Assembly: GCF_965204935.1 (NCBI RefSeq)
Contig: NZ_CBDBFO010000002.1
Direction: 5' to 3' (one strand)
Length of the DNA stretch: 64,000 nt
DNA from: Hoeflea_A sp965204935
GTDB taxonomy: Bacteria > Pseudomonadota > Alphaproteobacteria > Rhizobiales > Rhizobiaceae
Below are positions 27,211 to 35,984 of this stretch, one piece after another. The notes beneath the pieces are model-generated. The model searched no databases and was not told the origin of the DNA. It saw nothing but the letters and a program-made list of their open reading frames with translations. The number at the start of each line of letters is the position of its first letter. The first letter of the stretch is position 1. The position numbers were made by a program, and so were the translations under genes.

Positions 27211-28524
27211 TCAGTTCAGCAAATAGGTGGTCAGTATCGGGAAGCGGATGATCACGATGAGAACGAGCAGCATGACCACCGCAAAGGGCAAGGCGCCCAA
27301 AAAGACATCCTTCAGGGTTATTCGGTCGTCATTGAGCGTTGCCTTGATGACGAAGCAGGAAATGCCGAGCGGTGGGGTCAACAGACCGATTTCGGCGCCA
27401 ATGACGGTTACCAGACCGAACCAGATCAGGCTGAGGCCCATAGGCTCGATCACGTCGATGAAGAGCGGCACGACGATCAGGATGATCGAGGCGGTGTCGA
27501 GCAGCGTGCCGAGAAACAGCATCAGCACGACATAGGCGACCATAATCCAGAAGAAACTCAGGTTTTGGCTGTCAAGAAATTCGCGCAATTCATTGGGCAA
27601 ATCCACGAAGCCGAGCATACGGCTGTAAAACGATGCGGCCGTGATGAGGAACAGGATGCTGGCCGTTATGTGCCCTGTTTCAAGCAGCGCCTCCCAGAAA
27701 GAGCCCGTGGTCATACGCCGGCGCAGCACCGCGATGACCAACCCGGCCAGCGAGCCGGCCGCGCCGGCCTCAACAGGCGTCAGCCATCCGGTGTAGATGC
27801 CGCCAAGAACAATGACGATGAGGCTGACGATCGGGGCCGTTTTGACAAACAGCTGCCCCCAGCTCAAAAGCTCCTCATCCGGTATCGGCTCGATGCGCCC
27901 GCCGATGGCCGCTGGCCGGACCTTTCCGGCAAAGAAGATTGCCACGATATAGGCCATCGCCAGCAGTATACCCGGGATGATGCCGGCGATGAACATCTCG
28001 CCGACCGAGACTTCGGCCACGAAGGAATAGATGATCAGCATGGCACTCGGCGGGATGATCATGCCGAGTACCGAGGAACCGGCAACAACACCGACGGCAA
28101 AGCGTCGGTTGTAGTCCAGCCGCAGCATCTCGGGTACGGACACTTTGGTAAAGACGGAGGCCGAAGCGATCGACGATCCGGTGACAGCGGCGAACACGGC
28201 ATTGGCCCCGACCGTCGCCATGCCGATTCCGCCCCGAATGCGCCGGAAGGCCTGGTTCATGACGTCGTAGACGTCCTTGCCGAGCCCGGCCTTCGAGACC
28301 ACCAGCCCCATAAAGGTAAAGAGCGGTATCGTCGCGAACTCATACTCGGTGACACTGTCGCCAATGGTCTGGCGCAGGAAGTTGATGGCGAGGATCGGCC
28401 GGTCGCTGACGATCCACAGTGTTACGAACGAGACACTGGCGAGCGCTATCGGGATGTAAACCCCGAGATAGATCATCACGACAATGGCAACGACCGAGAT
28501 AATTCCGATTTCGACCGGGCTCAT
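27211..28524 (-). CDS. dctM: TRAP transporter large permease (second system)
   Basis: A 437-residue DctM-family membrane subunit with about 12 spans. Characteristic segments are GANAVFAAVTGSSIASASVF near residue 110, VLGMIIPPSAMLIIYSF and GLLTPPLGISCFVIKA near the C terminus. Its start overlaps the small permease stop. It belongs to the operon with the intradiol dioxygenase, so it probably imports the aromatic acid or a precursor degraded there. Confidence 0.93.
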   Translation of the reverse strand: MSPVEIGIISVVAIVVMIYLGVYIPIALASVSFVTLWIVSDRPILAINFLRQTIGDSVTEYEFATIPLFTFMGLVVSKAGLGKDVYDVMNQAFRRIRGGIGMATVGANAVFAAVTGSSIASASVFTKVSVPEMLRLDYNRRFAVGVVAGSSVLGMIIPPSAMLIIYSFVAEVSVGEMFIAGIIPGILLAMAYIVAIFFAGKVRPAAIGGRIEPIPDEELLSWGQLFVKTAPIVSLIVIVLGGIYTGWLTPVEAGAAGSLAGLVIAVLRRRMTTGSFWEALLETGHITASILFLITAASFYSRMLGFVDLPNELREFLDSQNLSFFWIMVAYVVLMLFLGTLLDTASIILIVVPLFIDVIEPMGLSLIWFGLVTVIGAEIGLLTPPLGISCFVIKATLNDDRITLKDVFLGALPFAVVMLLVLIVIIRFPILTTYLLN

Positions 28525-29195
28525 CAGCTTGTCTCCCCGGCACTGTCACGCAGCTCTTCGGACTCAGAGTGCGGCGGTTCATCCTCATCTCTCAGCTCGT
28601 GTCCGAAAACCACTTTCAGGAAAAACAGCACCGTGCACAGTCCGGCGCTGGCGGTGATGACGGCGTTGGCCGGCCACCATGGAATGGTAAAGACGCCCAG
28701 CGTGCCGAAATAGTGGCACCGCTTGGTCGCTGCCACCAGATCCGCCCACAGATCACCGCTCGGTTTCGGACCGAATTCCGGAGGCGTGAAGTAGTGGCAG
28801 GTTTCGAAGGCCTCGACCAGTGTCGGGAACGTGGCATAGGTGATGAGGGCCATGAGCACGAAAGAGATCGCATCGATCATCCTGTAGAAGGCATCGGCGA
28901 TGCGGGGATGGCTGTCCCTGATAAGAACCAGAAATCCATCCGAGCGCGTCAGCCGGTTGACCCGCACCACATCCGGTAACTGCAGGAAGACAATGAAGAT
29001 CATCGAGAAGATCACAATCTCGACAACGCCGAGAAACGGCGAATGAAAGACGCCGCGGGCGACCACGTCGATATTCATCACGATGACCAGAACCAGCACC
29101 GTCAGCGTGCCGACAGCATTGGCACCGATGGCAAACGACTTTGCCAGTCCGGTCAGTTTACGGGCGACCTGCCGCATTCCATTTTGACTTTGCAT
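28524..29195 (-). CDS. dctQ: TRAP transporter small permease (second system)
   Basis: A 223-residue DctQ-type protein, longer than the usual 160-180. It carries an extra loop of about 40 residues (CHYFTPPEFGPKPSGDLWADLVAATKRCHYF) between helices 3 and 4. The four membrane helices are clear, and the C-terminal tail is acidic. It sits between the receptor and large-permease genes. The insertion contains two Cys-His pairs and is an oddity of this copy. Confidence 0.82.
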   Translation of the reverse strand: MQSQNGMRQVARKLTGLAKSFAIGANAVGTLTVLVLVIVMNIDVVARGVFHSPFLGVVEIVIFSMIFIVFLQLPDVVRVNRLTRSDGFLVLIRDSHPRIADAFYRMIDAISFVLMALITYATFPTLVEAFETCHYFTPPEFGPKPSGDLWADLVAATKRCHYFGTLGVFTIPWWPANAVITASAGLCTVLFFLKVVFGHELRDEDEPPHSESEELRDSAGETS

Positions 29196-29213
29196 AGCAG
29201 GCCGCCCGCACCC

Positions 29214-30305
29214 TTAGTTCGTTGCCGCCCAGTCGCGAACCGGCACGGATCCCGCGTCCTTCAGCTTCTGCACATAGGAGCCGAGCATCGCCGTGCCGGG
29301 AGCGCCCTTGACGTCAAGCGCACCGGCCCATTCCTCGGCAATGTTGGGCATGGCGTCAGCCCAGGCCGCGCGCTGGCTTTCGGTCAGCACGACAACGGTG
29401 CCACCGGCTTCCTCAAACGCGGCAAGCGACGAAGCGGCGCGGTCCATGGCAACGGTGGCCACCCGATCGCGATACTCGATGGAAACGGATTCCAGAACCC
29501 GCTTGACCTCATCCGGAAGCTTGTCCCAGACATCCTTGTTGACGGTGACGGTCTTTGAATTGACCGCGCCCAGATCGACCTTGAGCATGTAGGGTGCGAC
29601 TTCATTGATCTTGAAGGTCATTGCAGCTTCCGGCCACAGCATCGCCGCGTCGACAACACCGGTCTGCAGCATGTTGTAGAAATTCGGAAGACCGCCACGC
29701 ACACCGGCAACATCCTTCAGCCCTTCCAGGTAGCGCAGATTGTAGCCGGCACCTGCCAGTTTCAGACCGGTCAGGTCATCGAGCGAGTTGACCGGTGTCT
29801 TGGAAAAGATCTGGTAGCTGTCCAGGACCACGCCGGTGGCCAGGTACACCTGGTTCTCGGCGGCGAATTCCGCCTGCATCTGCGGGTATTCCTTGGCGAT
29901 TTCATCGACGGCCTTCGCGACAACACGCGCGTCGGTCGAAACCATCGGCGTCGCGGCCGAGATCGCCTGGCTGGGCAATGCGGAATTGTGGAAGATGGTC
30001 GTCACGATGCCGATATCGCCAAGTCCAAGCTTGATGCCTTCGAGAACACCGCGCGGCTTGACGATCTGACCGCCATAGGCCTGCTGCCACTCGATCTTGT
30101 AGTTGCCGGTGCGGGCCAGTTCCTCGTCGACCCTCGGGATAAAGAATCCGGCGAATTCCTTCACCCACATGGACCGCTCCGGATATCCATCGATGGCGAT
30201 CATCTTGATCGTCTCGGTGGCGGATGCGGGGACCACAGCCGTCGTAACCGTCACACCGATCGCGGCAGCCGCAGCCAGGAATGACCTGCGTAGAACTCTG
30301 TTCAT
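29214..30305 (-). CDS. dctP: TRAP transporter substrate-binding protein (second system)
   Basis: A 363-residue DctP-type periplasmic receptor with a signal peptide (residues 1-29; cleavage after a PASA sequence). QIFSKTPVNSLDDLTGLKLAGAG is the conserved DctP segment. AGGAGG-type ribosome binding (GGAGGAAG) precedes the ATG at 30303-30305. It is followed by small and large permease genes and preceded by the OsmC gene. A carboxylate ligand is expected by family. Confidence 0.9.
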   Translation of the reverse strand: MNRVLRRSFLAAAAAIGVTVTTAVVPASATETIKMIAIDGYPERSMWVKEFAGFFIPRVDEELARTGNYKIEWQQAYGGQIVKPRGVLEGIKLGLGDIGIVTTIFHNSALPSQAISAATPMVSTDARVVAKAVDEIAKEYPQMQAEFAAENQVYLATGVVLDSYQIFSKTPVNSLDDLTGLKLAGAGYNLRYLEGLKDVAGVRGGLPNFYNMLQTGVVDAAMLWPEAAMTFKINEVAPYMLKVDLGAVNSKTVTVNKDVWDKLPDEVKRVLESVSIEYRDRVATVAMDRAASSLAAFEEAGGTVVVLTESQRAAWADAMPNIAEEWAGALDVKGAPGTAMLGSYVQKLKDAGSVPVRDWAATN

Positions 30306-30358
30306 TTTCTTCCTCCTTTGCGACGGTCAACCTCCCGCTGACCGGTTCCGACAGCGGC

Positions 30359-30817
30359 CTAGCTCGCCGGCTGCCAAATTTCGACAATTTGCGTTCCCGC
30401 CGACGTGAAGAGCTTTGACAGCGGGCAGTACTTTCTGACCTCGGCGGCAACCCGCTGGAGCTCGTCCTGCGTCGCCGGCCCATGGCTGACAACCGTCAGC
30501 TCGATTGACTTGAACGGAATGTCGATTTCCTCTTCCAGCGTCACGCCGCGCCGGTCGAATGTGCATTTTGCCGAGATCTCCAAATGACCGATGTCAATCC
30601 CCAAGCTGCCGGCACATTTGTGGCCGATCACATTGGTGCAGCCGATCAGGGCTGCCAATGCTGTGTCGGTCGGAGTGGGACCTGCATTGGTGCCGCCGCG
30701 CTCCATCGGTTCATCAACAATCACATTCAGGTCGCGGATGGAGATATCCGAGCGCGAGTGGCTTGGACATTGTGCCTCTGCCCTGAGCAACACTTCCGTT
30801 TTCATTCGCATGGCCAT
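30359..30817 (-). CDS. OsmC-family protein
   Basis: A 152-residue protein with the OsmC/Ohr fold. The two redox-active cysteine contexts are present: GCTNVIGHKCA near residue 65 and KYCPLSKLF near residue 130. OsmC members reduce organic hydroperoxides, but many operon-embedded ones have unknown roles. ATG 30817 was chosen for its GAGGA upstream sequence and family-like start; the open frame continues further without similarity. It lies between the nitroreductase and the TRAP receptor genes, suggesting protection against reactive by-products of the pathway. Confidence 0.82.
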   Translation of the reverse strand: MAMRMKTEVLLRAEAQCPSHSRSDISIRDLNVIVDEPMERGGTNAGPTPTDTALAALIGCTNVIGHKCAGSLGIDIGHLEISAKCTFDRRGVTLEEEIDIPFKSIELTVVSHGPATQDELQRVAAEVRKYCPLSKLFTSAGTQIVEIWQPAS

Positions 30818-30828
30818 CAATCGGATCC

Positions 30829-31518
30829 TCAGGCGAAACTGCAGACGTCGTCGAAGTCGAAGCGCGGCAGCTTGTGAAACAGGGCTCCCTCGTCCGCATA
30901 ACCCAGATTGCACAGGAAATTGGAACGCAGCGTGGTGCCCGCGAAAAATTCCTCGTCAACGATTGCGTTCGAGAATCCCGACATGGCGCCGACATCCAGG
31001 CCGAGCGCACGTGCGGCGATCATCAAATAGGCGCCCTGCAGCGTCGCGTTTCGGTATGCGGTGTCGGCGGCGTGCTCGGGCTTGCCCTCGAAATGCGGCC
31101 GGCGGTCCTCGTGCGGGAACAGGAACGGCAGGTGCTTCCAGAACTCGAGATCATGGGCGATGATCACTGTCACCGGCGCCGTGGCCACCTTGGCGACATT
31201 GGTCGGCTTCAGCGATTTCATCAGTTTTTCGCGGCCTTCGGGACTGCGCACAAAGACAAAACGCGCCGGCGAGCTGTTCATGCTCGTCGCACCCATTTTG
31301 ACGATGTCGTACAATTCGCGCAGTGTTTCATCGGTCACCGGGCGATCGGTCCAGGCATAATGGGAGCGTGCGCCCGAAAGGATCAGGCTGATTTCGTCGT
31401 GTCCAAGCCGGTTTATGCGCTGCCGCAGTTGACGAACATGGTCCTGCGCTTCGCTTCGGAGCTTCTCCAGATGCTCGCCCGTCGGTGCATCCTGGGGTGG
31501 CTTGGCGGGATGGATCAT
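30829..31518 (-). CDS. RutE/HadB-like nitroreductase-family flavoenzyme
   Basis: A 229-residue FMN oxidoreductase. The C-terminal half, with ALGLDVGAMSGFSNAIVDEE, RSNFLCNLGYADEGALF and LPRFDFDDVC, closely resembles RutE (malonic semialdehyde reductase) and HadB. The FMN-binding MNSSPARFVFVRSPEG segment is near residue 80. The true N terminus is MIHPAKPP at 31518; this ATG overlaps the FAH-family stop. It could reduce an unsaturated aldehyde, quinone or nitro group from ring cleavage. There are no rut pyrimidine genes nearby, so a rut role is unlikely. Confidence 0.85.
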   Translation of the reverse strand: MIHPAKPPQDAPTGEHLEKLRSEAQDHVRQLRQRINRLGHDEISLILSGARSHYAWTDRPVTDETLRELYDIVKMGATSMNSSPARFVFVRSPEGREKLMKSLKPTNVAKVATAPVTVIIAHDLEFWKHLPFLFPHEDRRPHFEGKPEHAADTAYRNATLQGAYLMIAARALGLDVGAMSGFSNAIVDEEFFAGTTLRSNFLCNLGYADEGALFHKLPRFDFDDVCSFA

Positions 31519-32399
31519 GCGGCGGCCTCGCCCTTGGCAGCATCCGCTTCGCTGATGATCGGGCTGCGGCAAACACAGATATTCTCGATCTCGACCTCGA
31601 CCAGATCGCCGGGAAACATGAAGACCGGCGGCGTGCGCGCGTGACCGACGCCAGGCGGTGTGCCCATGGCGATCATGTCACCGGGTTCCAGTGTCATGAC
31701 TTCTGAAACCGTGGCGATCGTTTTCGCCACCGGCCACATCATATCCGAAGTGTTGGAGTCCTGCATGACATTGCCGTTCAGGCGGGAATGGATCTTCAGT
31801 CCGGCCGCCCCGTCCGGCAGTTCATCGGCCGTCACGACAATGGGACCAAGCGCTCCGGTGGCATCGAAATTCTTGCCCGGCGTCCATTGATGGGTCTTTC
31901 GCTGGTAGTCGCGGACGGAGCCATCGTTGAAGACGGTGTAGCCAAATACATGGTCGAGCGCGTTCTGTTCCGTGATGTGGCGGCCGCCACGCCCGATGAT
32001 GATCATCAGTTCCACCTCATAGTCCAGGCGGTCGGAACAGTCAGGTTTAACCATCGGCTCGCCCGCGGCCATCATCGAACTCGGCACACGCACGAACATT
32101 GCCGGATAGGTGGGGATGTCGTAACCGCCCTCCTTCACGTGGTCGACGTAGTTGAGGCCCAGACAGAGAATTTTTCCAAAATTCTCAAGCGGAAGCGCAG
32201 GAACAAGAGAAGCAACCGGAACCGGCGCCTGGGCACGGGCAGCAGCAACGGCGACAGTCAGTTGCGACTGATCGGCAGCGATTGCGGCTGAAAGATCTAT
32301 GCCCTCGAACCCGGCTTGACCGGTCAATCGATGAGCATTTTCACCATCCACAATATAAAGTGCCGTAGCTTGCCCGTCGCGGGCGACCATGAAACGCAT
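31515..32399 (-). CDS. Fumarylacetoacetate hydrolase (FAH) family protein
   Basis: A 294-residue enzyme of the FAH superfamily, which hydrolyses, decarboxylates or hydrates acyl-pyruvate-like ring-fission products. The metal-binding acidic motif is in DYEVELMIIIGRGG, and KILCLGLNYVDHVKEGG and FGYTVFNDGSVRDYQ are conserved segments. It is the first gene of the operon, with a strong AAGGAGG ribosome-binding site before ATG 32397-32399. The reaction within the subfamily cannot be told from sequence alone. Confidence 0.9.
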   Translation of the reverse strand: MRFMVARDGQATALYIVDGENAHRLTGQAGFEGIDLSAAIAADQSQLTVAVAAARAQAPVPVASLVPALPLENFGKILCLGLNYVDHVKEGGYDIPTYPAMFVRVPSSMMAAGEPMVKPDCSDRLDYEVELMIIIGRGGRHITEQNALDHVFGYTVFNDGSVRDYQRKTHQWTPGKNFDATGALGPIVVTADELPDGAAGLKIHSRLNGNVMQDSNTSDMMWPVAKTIATVSEVMTLEPGDMIAMGTPPGVGHARTPPVFMFPGDLVEVEIENICVCRSPIISEADAAKGEAAA

Positions 32400-32503
32400 C
32401 TCATTCCTCCTTACTCACGTCGAAATAATCAATAATTTCTTGCTTTGTCAATTTATATCGATATTTTTTACCCTTACGCACAACCTCAAAGCAGGACGAC
32501 ACG
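32400..32503. promoter_or_regulatory. AT-rich divergent promoter region between FAH and YciI genes
   Basis: Only 104 nt separate the divergent FAH-family and YciI-like starts. The region is much more AT-rich than the surroundings and holds the perfect 10-bp palindrome ATATCGATAT at 32455-32464. It must drive the catabolic operon leftwards; the GntR regulator at 25475 could bind here. Confidence 0.4.
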
Positions 32504-32899
32504 ATGCCCAAATGGTCAGACTATGTGACAGAAGCGCGTCAACGCGGCTCGCTGGCAGCCGAATTCTTCATGGTACGCAGCAAACCGATTGCCCCGCCGG
32601 AACGCGTCAAGGCGATCCTGCCGCGACACCTCGCCTATCAGGTCAGTCTCCAGGAGCAACACAAGCTGGTCTTTGCAGGACCTTTGTCCGACGAGAGCGG
32701 AAACCACATGATGGGCGAAGGCATGATCATTTACCGCGCTGAATCGGAAGCGGACGCGCGGGCCCTCGCTGACGCAGATCCGATGCACGCCGAGGGCGGG
32801 CGGAACTACACGATGCGTCGATGGCTGATCAATGAAGGTCATATTCCGGACGAGTTGAAACCGTTGCTCGATAACACTACTGTCCCGTTAAGCTCATAA
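32504..32899 (+). CDS. YciI-like (YCII-related) protein with an IS-derived C terminus
   Basis: 131 residues: a YciI-fold domain (about residues 20-115) with HLAYQVSLQEQHKLVFAGPL and DPMHAEGGRNYTMRRWLINEG. YciI proteins are small dimeric alpha/beta-barrel proteins found with oxygenases and ring-fission enzymes. The last codons, reading TTVPLSS and stop, lie inside the left inverted repeat of the insertion element starting at 32875. So the natural C terminus was cut and replaced. The domain is essentially complete and the protein may still work. It may belong with the divergent aromatic operon. Confidence 0.75.
   Translation: MPKWSDYVTEARQRGSLAAEFFMVRSKPIAPPERVKAILPRHLAYQVSLQEQHKLVFAGPLSDESGNHMMGEGMIIYRAESEADARALADADPMHAEGGRNYTMRRWLINEGHIPDELKPLLDNTTVPLSS
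32875..32891 (+). repeat. IS left inverted repeat
   Basis: 17 bp, CACTACTGTCCCGTTAA, perfectly complementary to the right end. It encodes the last residues of the YciI-like frame. Confidence 0.9.
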
Positions 32900-33021
32900 G
32901 AATTTCCGATAAGATTCTGTAAATAATCATTTAAAACGGTCTGATAGCCTGTCACCGACTTGAACTGCTAAACGTGGCAATCATGCTCTCCAGAGTAATT
33001 TCACATGGAGAGATCCGAACA

Positions 33022-34190
33022 ATGTATACAGGCAAACTTGTGTTCGCGCAGGCTATGGATCATCTGCCGATGCACACTCTTCGACGCTGCATCCGGCGTT
33101 ACGGTGGAAACAATCGCATCAGGAGCTTTAGTTGCGAGGATCAATTCCGCAGCATGGCATTTGCCCAGTTGACCTCAAGAGAAAGCTTGCGCGACATCGA
33201 AACCTGCCTGCGCGCTCAGGCTCAAAAGCGATACCACATGGGCTTTCGCTCCCCGGTATTTCGCAACACTCTGGCCAGGGCCAACGAGCGACGTGACTGG
33301 CGCATCTATGGGGATTTTGCTGCGGCGCTTATCACAATCGCTCGAGCGCTCTACGCCGATGACAGCTTTGAAGTTGACTTGCAAAACACCGTATATGCCC
33401 TCGATTCCACAACCATTGATCTGTGCCTTTCAGTATTTCCCTGGGCGCATTTTCGGCGCGCAAAAGCAGCGATCAAAATGCACACCTTGCTTGATCTGCG
33501 TGGAAATATCCCAACATTTATAGACATTTCGCCAGGCAAAATGCACGACGTCAATATGCTGGACATCCTGACGCCCGAACCTGGTGCCTTCTATATCATG
33601 GACCGCGCCTATCTTGATTTCGAACGCCTCCATCGCATCCACATCAGCGGCGGGTTCTTTGTCTTGAGGGCAAAGTCGAATACCAGGTTGCAGCGTATTT
33701 ATTCCGAGCCCGTTGATCGCAGCACCGGGGTTATCTGCGATCAAGTCGTAAGGACTGCGGCGCAAAAAGTTCGAGCAGCTTCCCGGACAAACTGCGGCGA
33801 ATTCGGTATCGCGACACTGAACGAGACAAGACTCTGATCTTCATCACCAACAACTTTGTCTTGTCGGCAAAGACCATTGCCGCACTCTACAAATCGCGCT
33901 GGCAGGTAGAACTGTTCTTCAAATGGATCAAGCAGCACTTGCGCATCAAGTCGTTTTTCGGCACTTCTATCAATGCGGTGAAGACACAGATATGGATTGC
34001 AGTCTGCGTTTATGTGCTTGCCGCGATCCTAAAGAAACGGCTCGATAGCGACATGAGTCTCTACACAATTCTCCAGATTCTGGACGTCACTCTTTTCGAG
34101 AAAATTCAACTGGATCAGCTTATTACAAGTTCCGACAACACATCTGCGCCGGGGGCTCAGCCCAAGCAACTGAATTTATTCGACTTTTAA
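33022..34190 (+). pseudogene. IS4-family transposase with a -1 frameshift
   Basis: The N-terminal part (DUF4372-like, MYTGKLVFAQAMDHLPMHTL start at 33022 behind GGAGAGATC) and the first two catalytic Asp (YALDSTTIDL and FYIMDRAYLDF) are in one frame to 33837. From about 33769 the homology continues in the -1 frame, with DKLRRIRYRDTERDKTLIFITNNF and the YREK motif YKSRWQVELFFKWIKQHL, ending at 34190. The switch lies near a run of five A at 33764-33768. Loss of one A from a run of six would explain it. A programmed frameshift is less likely as no slippery heptamer is in phase. Confidence 0.85.
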
Positions 34191-34203
34191 CGGGACAGTA
34201 GTG
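34187..34203 (+). repeat. IS right inverted repeat
   Basis: TTAACGGGACAGTAGTG, the exact reverse complement of the left end. The final GTG would serve as a false start codon for the fragment that follows. Confidence 0.9.
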
Positions 34204-35217
34204 ACCGACGATAATTTTGCGCGGAACAAGGACTGGGAGGCGATTTTCGATCGCCTGATCCTGCTGCGGGAAAGGGACGGTATCCCGCTTGGCCTGATGA
34301 TCCAGGTCGATACGCTGTGCCACAAGATCGAAAATTTCGTGGAGAAAGCCAAGCGGGCCGGCGTTACGCGCGTGTTCATCGGACTTGAAAACGTCAATCC
34401 CGACAATCTCGCCGCTGCCAAAAAACGCCAGAACAAGATCACCGAATACCGCGCGATGCTTCTTGCCTGGAAAGCACAGGGCATTATCACCCTGGCGGGG
34501 TATATTCTTGGCTTCCCGGCGGACACACCGGAATCAATCCGGCGCGATATTGCGATCATTCAGGAAGAATTGCCGCTTGATATCATTGAATTTTTTTGCC
34601 TGACACCTCTGCCTGGTGCAGAGGATCATCAGGTCCTTTGGAACCAGGACGTTGCAATGGACCCCGATCTCAACATCTACGACCTTGAGCATGTGTGCAT
34701 GGCTCATTCGAAGATGAGCAAACGGGAGTGGGAAGACATTTACCGCGACGCATGGTCGCTCTATTACACGCCAAAACACATGGCGACTCTCCTGCGCCGC
34801 GCGGCGGCAACCGGTGTGCCGATCAGCAGCCTTGTGAAGCTTCTGGTAAGGTTCGCCACCACCGTCCGGCTTGAGAAAGTGCACCCGCTGCAAAGCGGTA
34901 TCCTGCGCCTCAAGCATCCCAGCGAACGCCGGCCAGGACTGCCGGGCGAAAATCCGTGGACGTTCTGGCCTCGCTTCGTTTGGGAAACGATTGCCAAACA
35001 CGTCATTCTCGGCGGCGCTATTGTGCGGTTGACGGCCACTGCATTTGTTATTTCGCGCGGATCCGCCGCTCTCACCTACACCGATCAAGCGCTGACACCG
35101 GTCATGGACGATGAGAATGAAACTCTTGATCTCTTCAACAAGACGCAGGGCGGCCGCGACGCGGTTGCGCATGTCAAGAAAGTCGCCGCGATTACTGGTA
35201 CGCGCCGCGCAAGCTGA
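34204..35217 (+). pseudogene. 3' fragment of a B12-binding/radical-SAM family gene
   Basis: About 337 residues open from the IS end to the stop. The frame starts mid-domain at TDDNFARNKDWEAIFDRLI, followed by GLMIQVDTLCHKIENFVEKAKRAGVTRVFIGLENVNPDN, which is the second half of a radical-SAM barrel, then a long C-terminal region with YYTPKHMATLLRRAAA. The upstream part, including any cobalamin-binding domain and the CxxxCxxC cluster motif, is absent and not found on the other side of the IS. It is therefore a decayed gene, although the remaining frame is intact, which suggests recent disruption. Confidence 0.82.
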
Positions 35218-35239
35218 TACATGACTTCTACGAAGTGCG

Positions 35240-35268
35240 TTGTAAATTCGCCTCGTGAACACTATATA
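35240..35268 (+). promoter_or_regulatory. Putative cspA promoter with long leader
   Basis: TTGTAA (35240-35245), a 17-nt spacer and TATATA (35263-35268) lie about 148 nt before the cspA start. That predicts a 5' leader of roughly 140 nt, as typical of cold-shock mRNAs whose structure responds to temperature. The reading is by eye. Confidence 0.5.
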
Positions 35269-35416
35269 GATCGCATACGTTATGCATTCGTTTGGGCGCG
35301 ACCTCGATATGCGGTACGCCGTTTGGCCAAGTTACCTCCTGACAATGTGAGCGGTATGCCGACTACGCCGGAACATGGTGTTCCGCGCGAGTCACCTCCA
35401 TTGAAAGGATGTTCTT

Positions 35417-35629
35417 GTGACAACGGGCACGGTAAAATTCTTCAACACCTCAAAGGGCTTCGGCTTCATTCAGCCGGACGACGGTTCGAAAGATGCGTTC
35501 GTCCACATAACGGCACTCGAGCGTGCCGGAATCAGTTCGCTTAACGAAGGTCAGAAGGTTGAATACGAGCTTGTGACCGACAACAGGTCCGGCAAACAGG
35601 CAGCCGACAATCTGTCTCTCCTGTCCTGA
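35417..35629 (+). CDS. cspA: Cold-shock protein CspA family
   Basis: A 70-residue single-stranded RNA/DNA-binding OB-fold protein. RNP1 is KGFGFI and RNP2 is DAFVHI, both intact. It starts at GTG 35417 with AAAGGA upstream; there is no ATG nearby. It is the first gene of a group with a 59-codon gene and rpsU. A cspA-rpsU cold-shock operon is known from Sinorhizobium meliloti, so low-temperature induction is expected. A GC hairpin follows directly. Confidence 0.95.
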   Translation: MTTGTVKFFNTSKGFGFIQPDDGSKDAFVHITALERAGISSLNEGQKVEYELVTDNRSGKQAADNLSLLS

Positions 35630-35638
35630 TGAGACAGT

Positions 35639-35657
35639 GCCGGCTTCCAAGGCCGGC
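35639..35657 (+). terminator. GC hairpin after cspA (possible attenuator)
   Basis: GCCGGC-TTCCAAG-GCCGGC lies 9 nt after the cspA stop, with only a short pyrimidine tail. It could end part of the transcripts and let others continue to the 59-codon gene and rpsU. Confidence 0.4.
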
Positions 35658-35984
35658 CCTCTCGCGTTCCCATAGCTGCACTTATCGGATGCTGGCCACG
35701 GATGTACTGGCAACATCAGCAGCCTTGGGGGCGACGACCGTAATTTCTCCGGTACGGGACATCCACGCCGATTGCACTTGTCGAGGCCGCAAACGCCCAA
35801 GGTTCGATCTTTGAGCAGATTTACCGATATCAGCCCGGCACAACGGGATGTTCAATCGGATAGCTGGCGGAATGAGAAACGACGGGTCGTTGGATAACCG
35901 CCACAGACCCGGTATCCCCCTGGCAAGAGGATGCGGGAGAGCCGCATGCAGCGACTTGTTTCGAAGCAGGAAAGGGAAATGCAG

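Larger units (their letters stand above)
32875..34203 (+). mobile_element. IS4-family insertion sequence (1329 bp)
   Basis: Bounded by perfect 17-bp inverted repeats, CACTACTGTCCCGTTAA at 32875-32891 and its reverse complement at 34187-34203. Inside is a single transposase gene, frameshifted. There is no target-site duplication at the outer edges (left flank ends CGATAA, right flank begins ACCGAC). The genes on either side are both broken by the element and are different genes, so the present junction arose by deletion or recombination and not by a simple insertion. Confidence 0.88.

Noticed and set aside
27058..28713. A 551-codon open frame on the plus strand opposite the second TRAP permease genes
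   Set aside because: Its translation is a His/Asp/Arg-rich sequence with no family features. It is the antisense shadow of high-GC membrane-protein genes.
33760..33840. Programmed -1 frameshift in the IS transposase
   Set aside because: The A run is only five long and no slippery heptamer is in phase with the first frame, so mutation or sequence error is simpler.
32869..34214. CGATAA on both sides of the IS as a target duplication
   Set aside because: The right copy is not adjacent to the element end (5 nt away), so it cannot be a normal target-site duplication.
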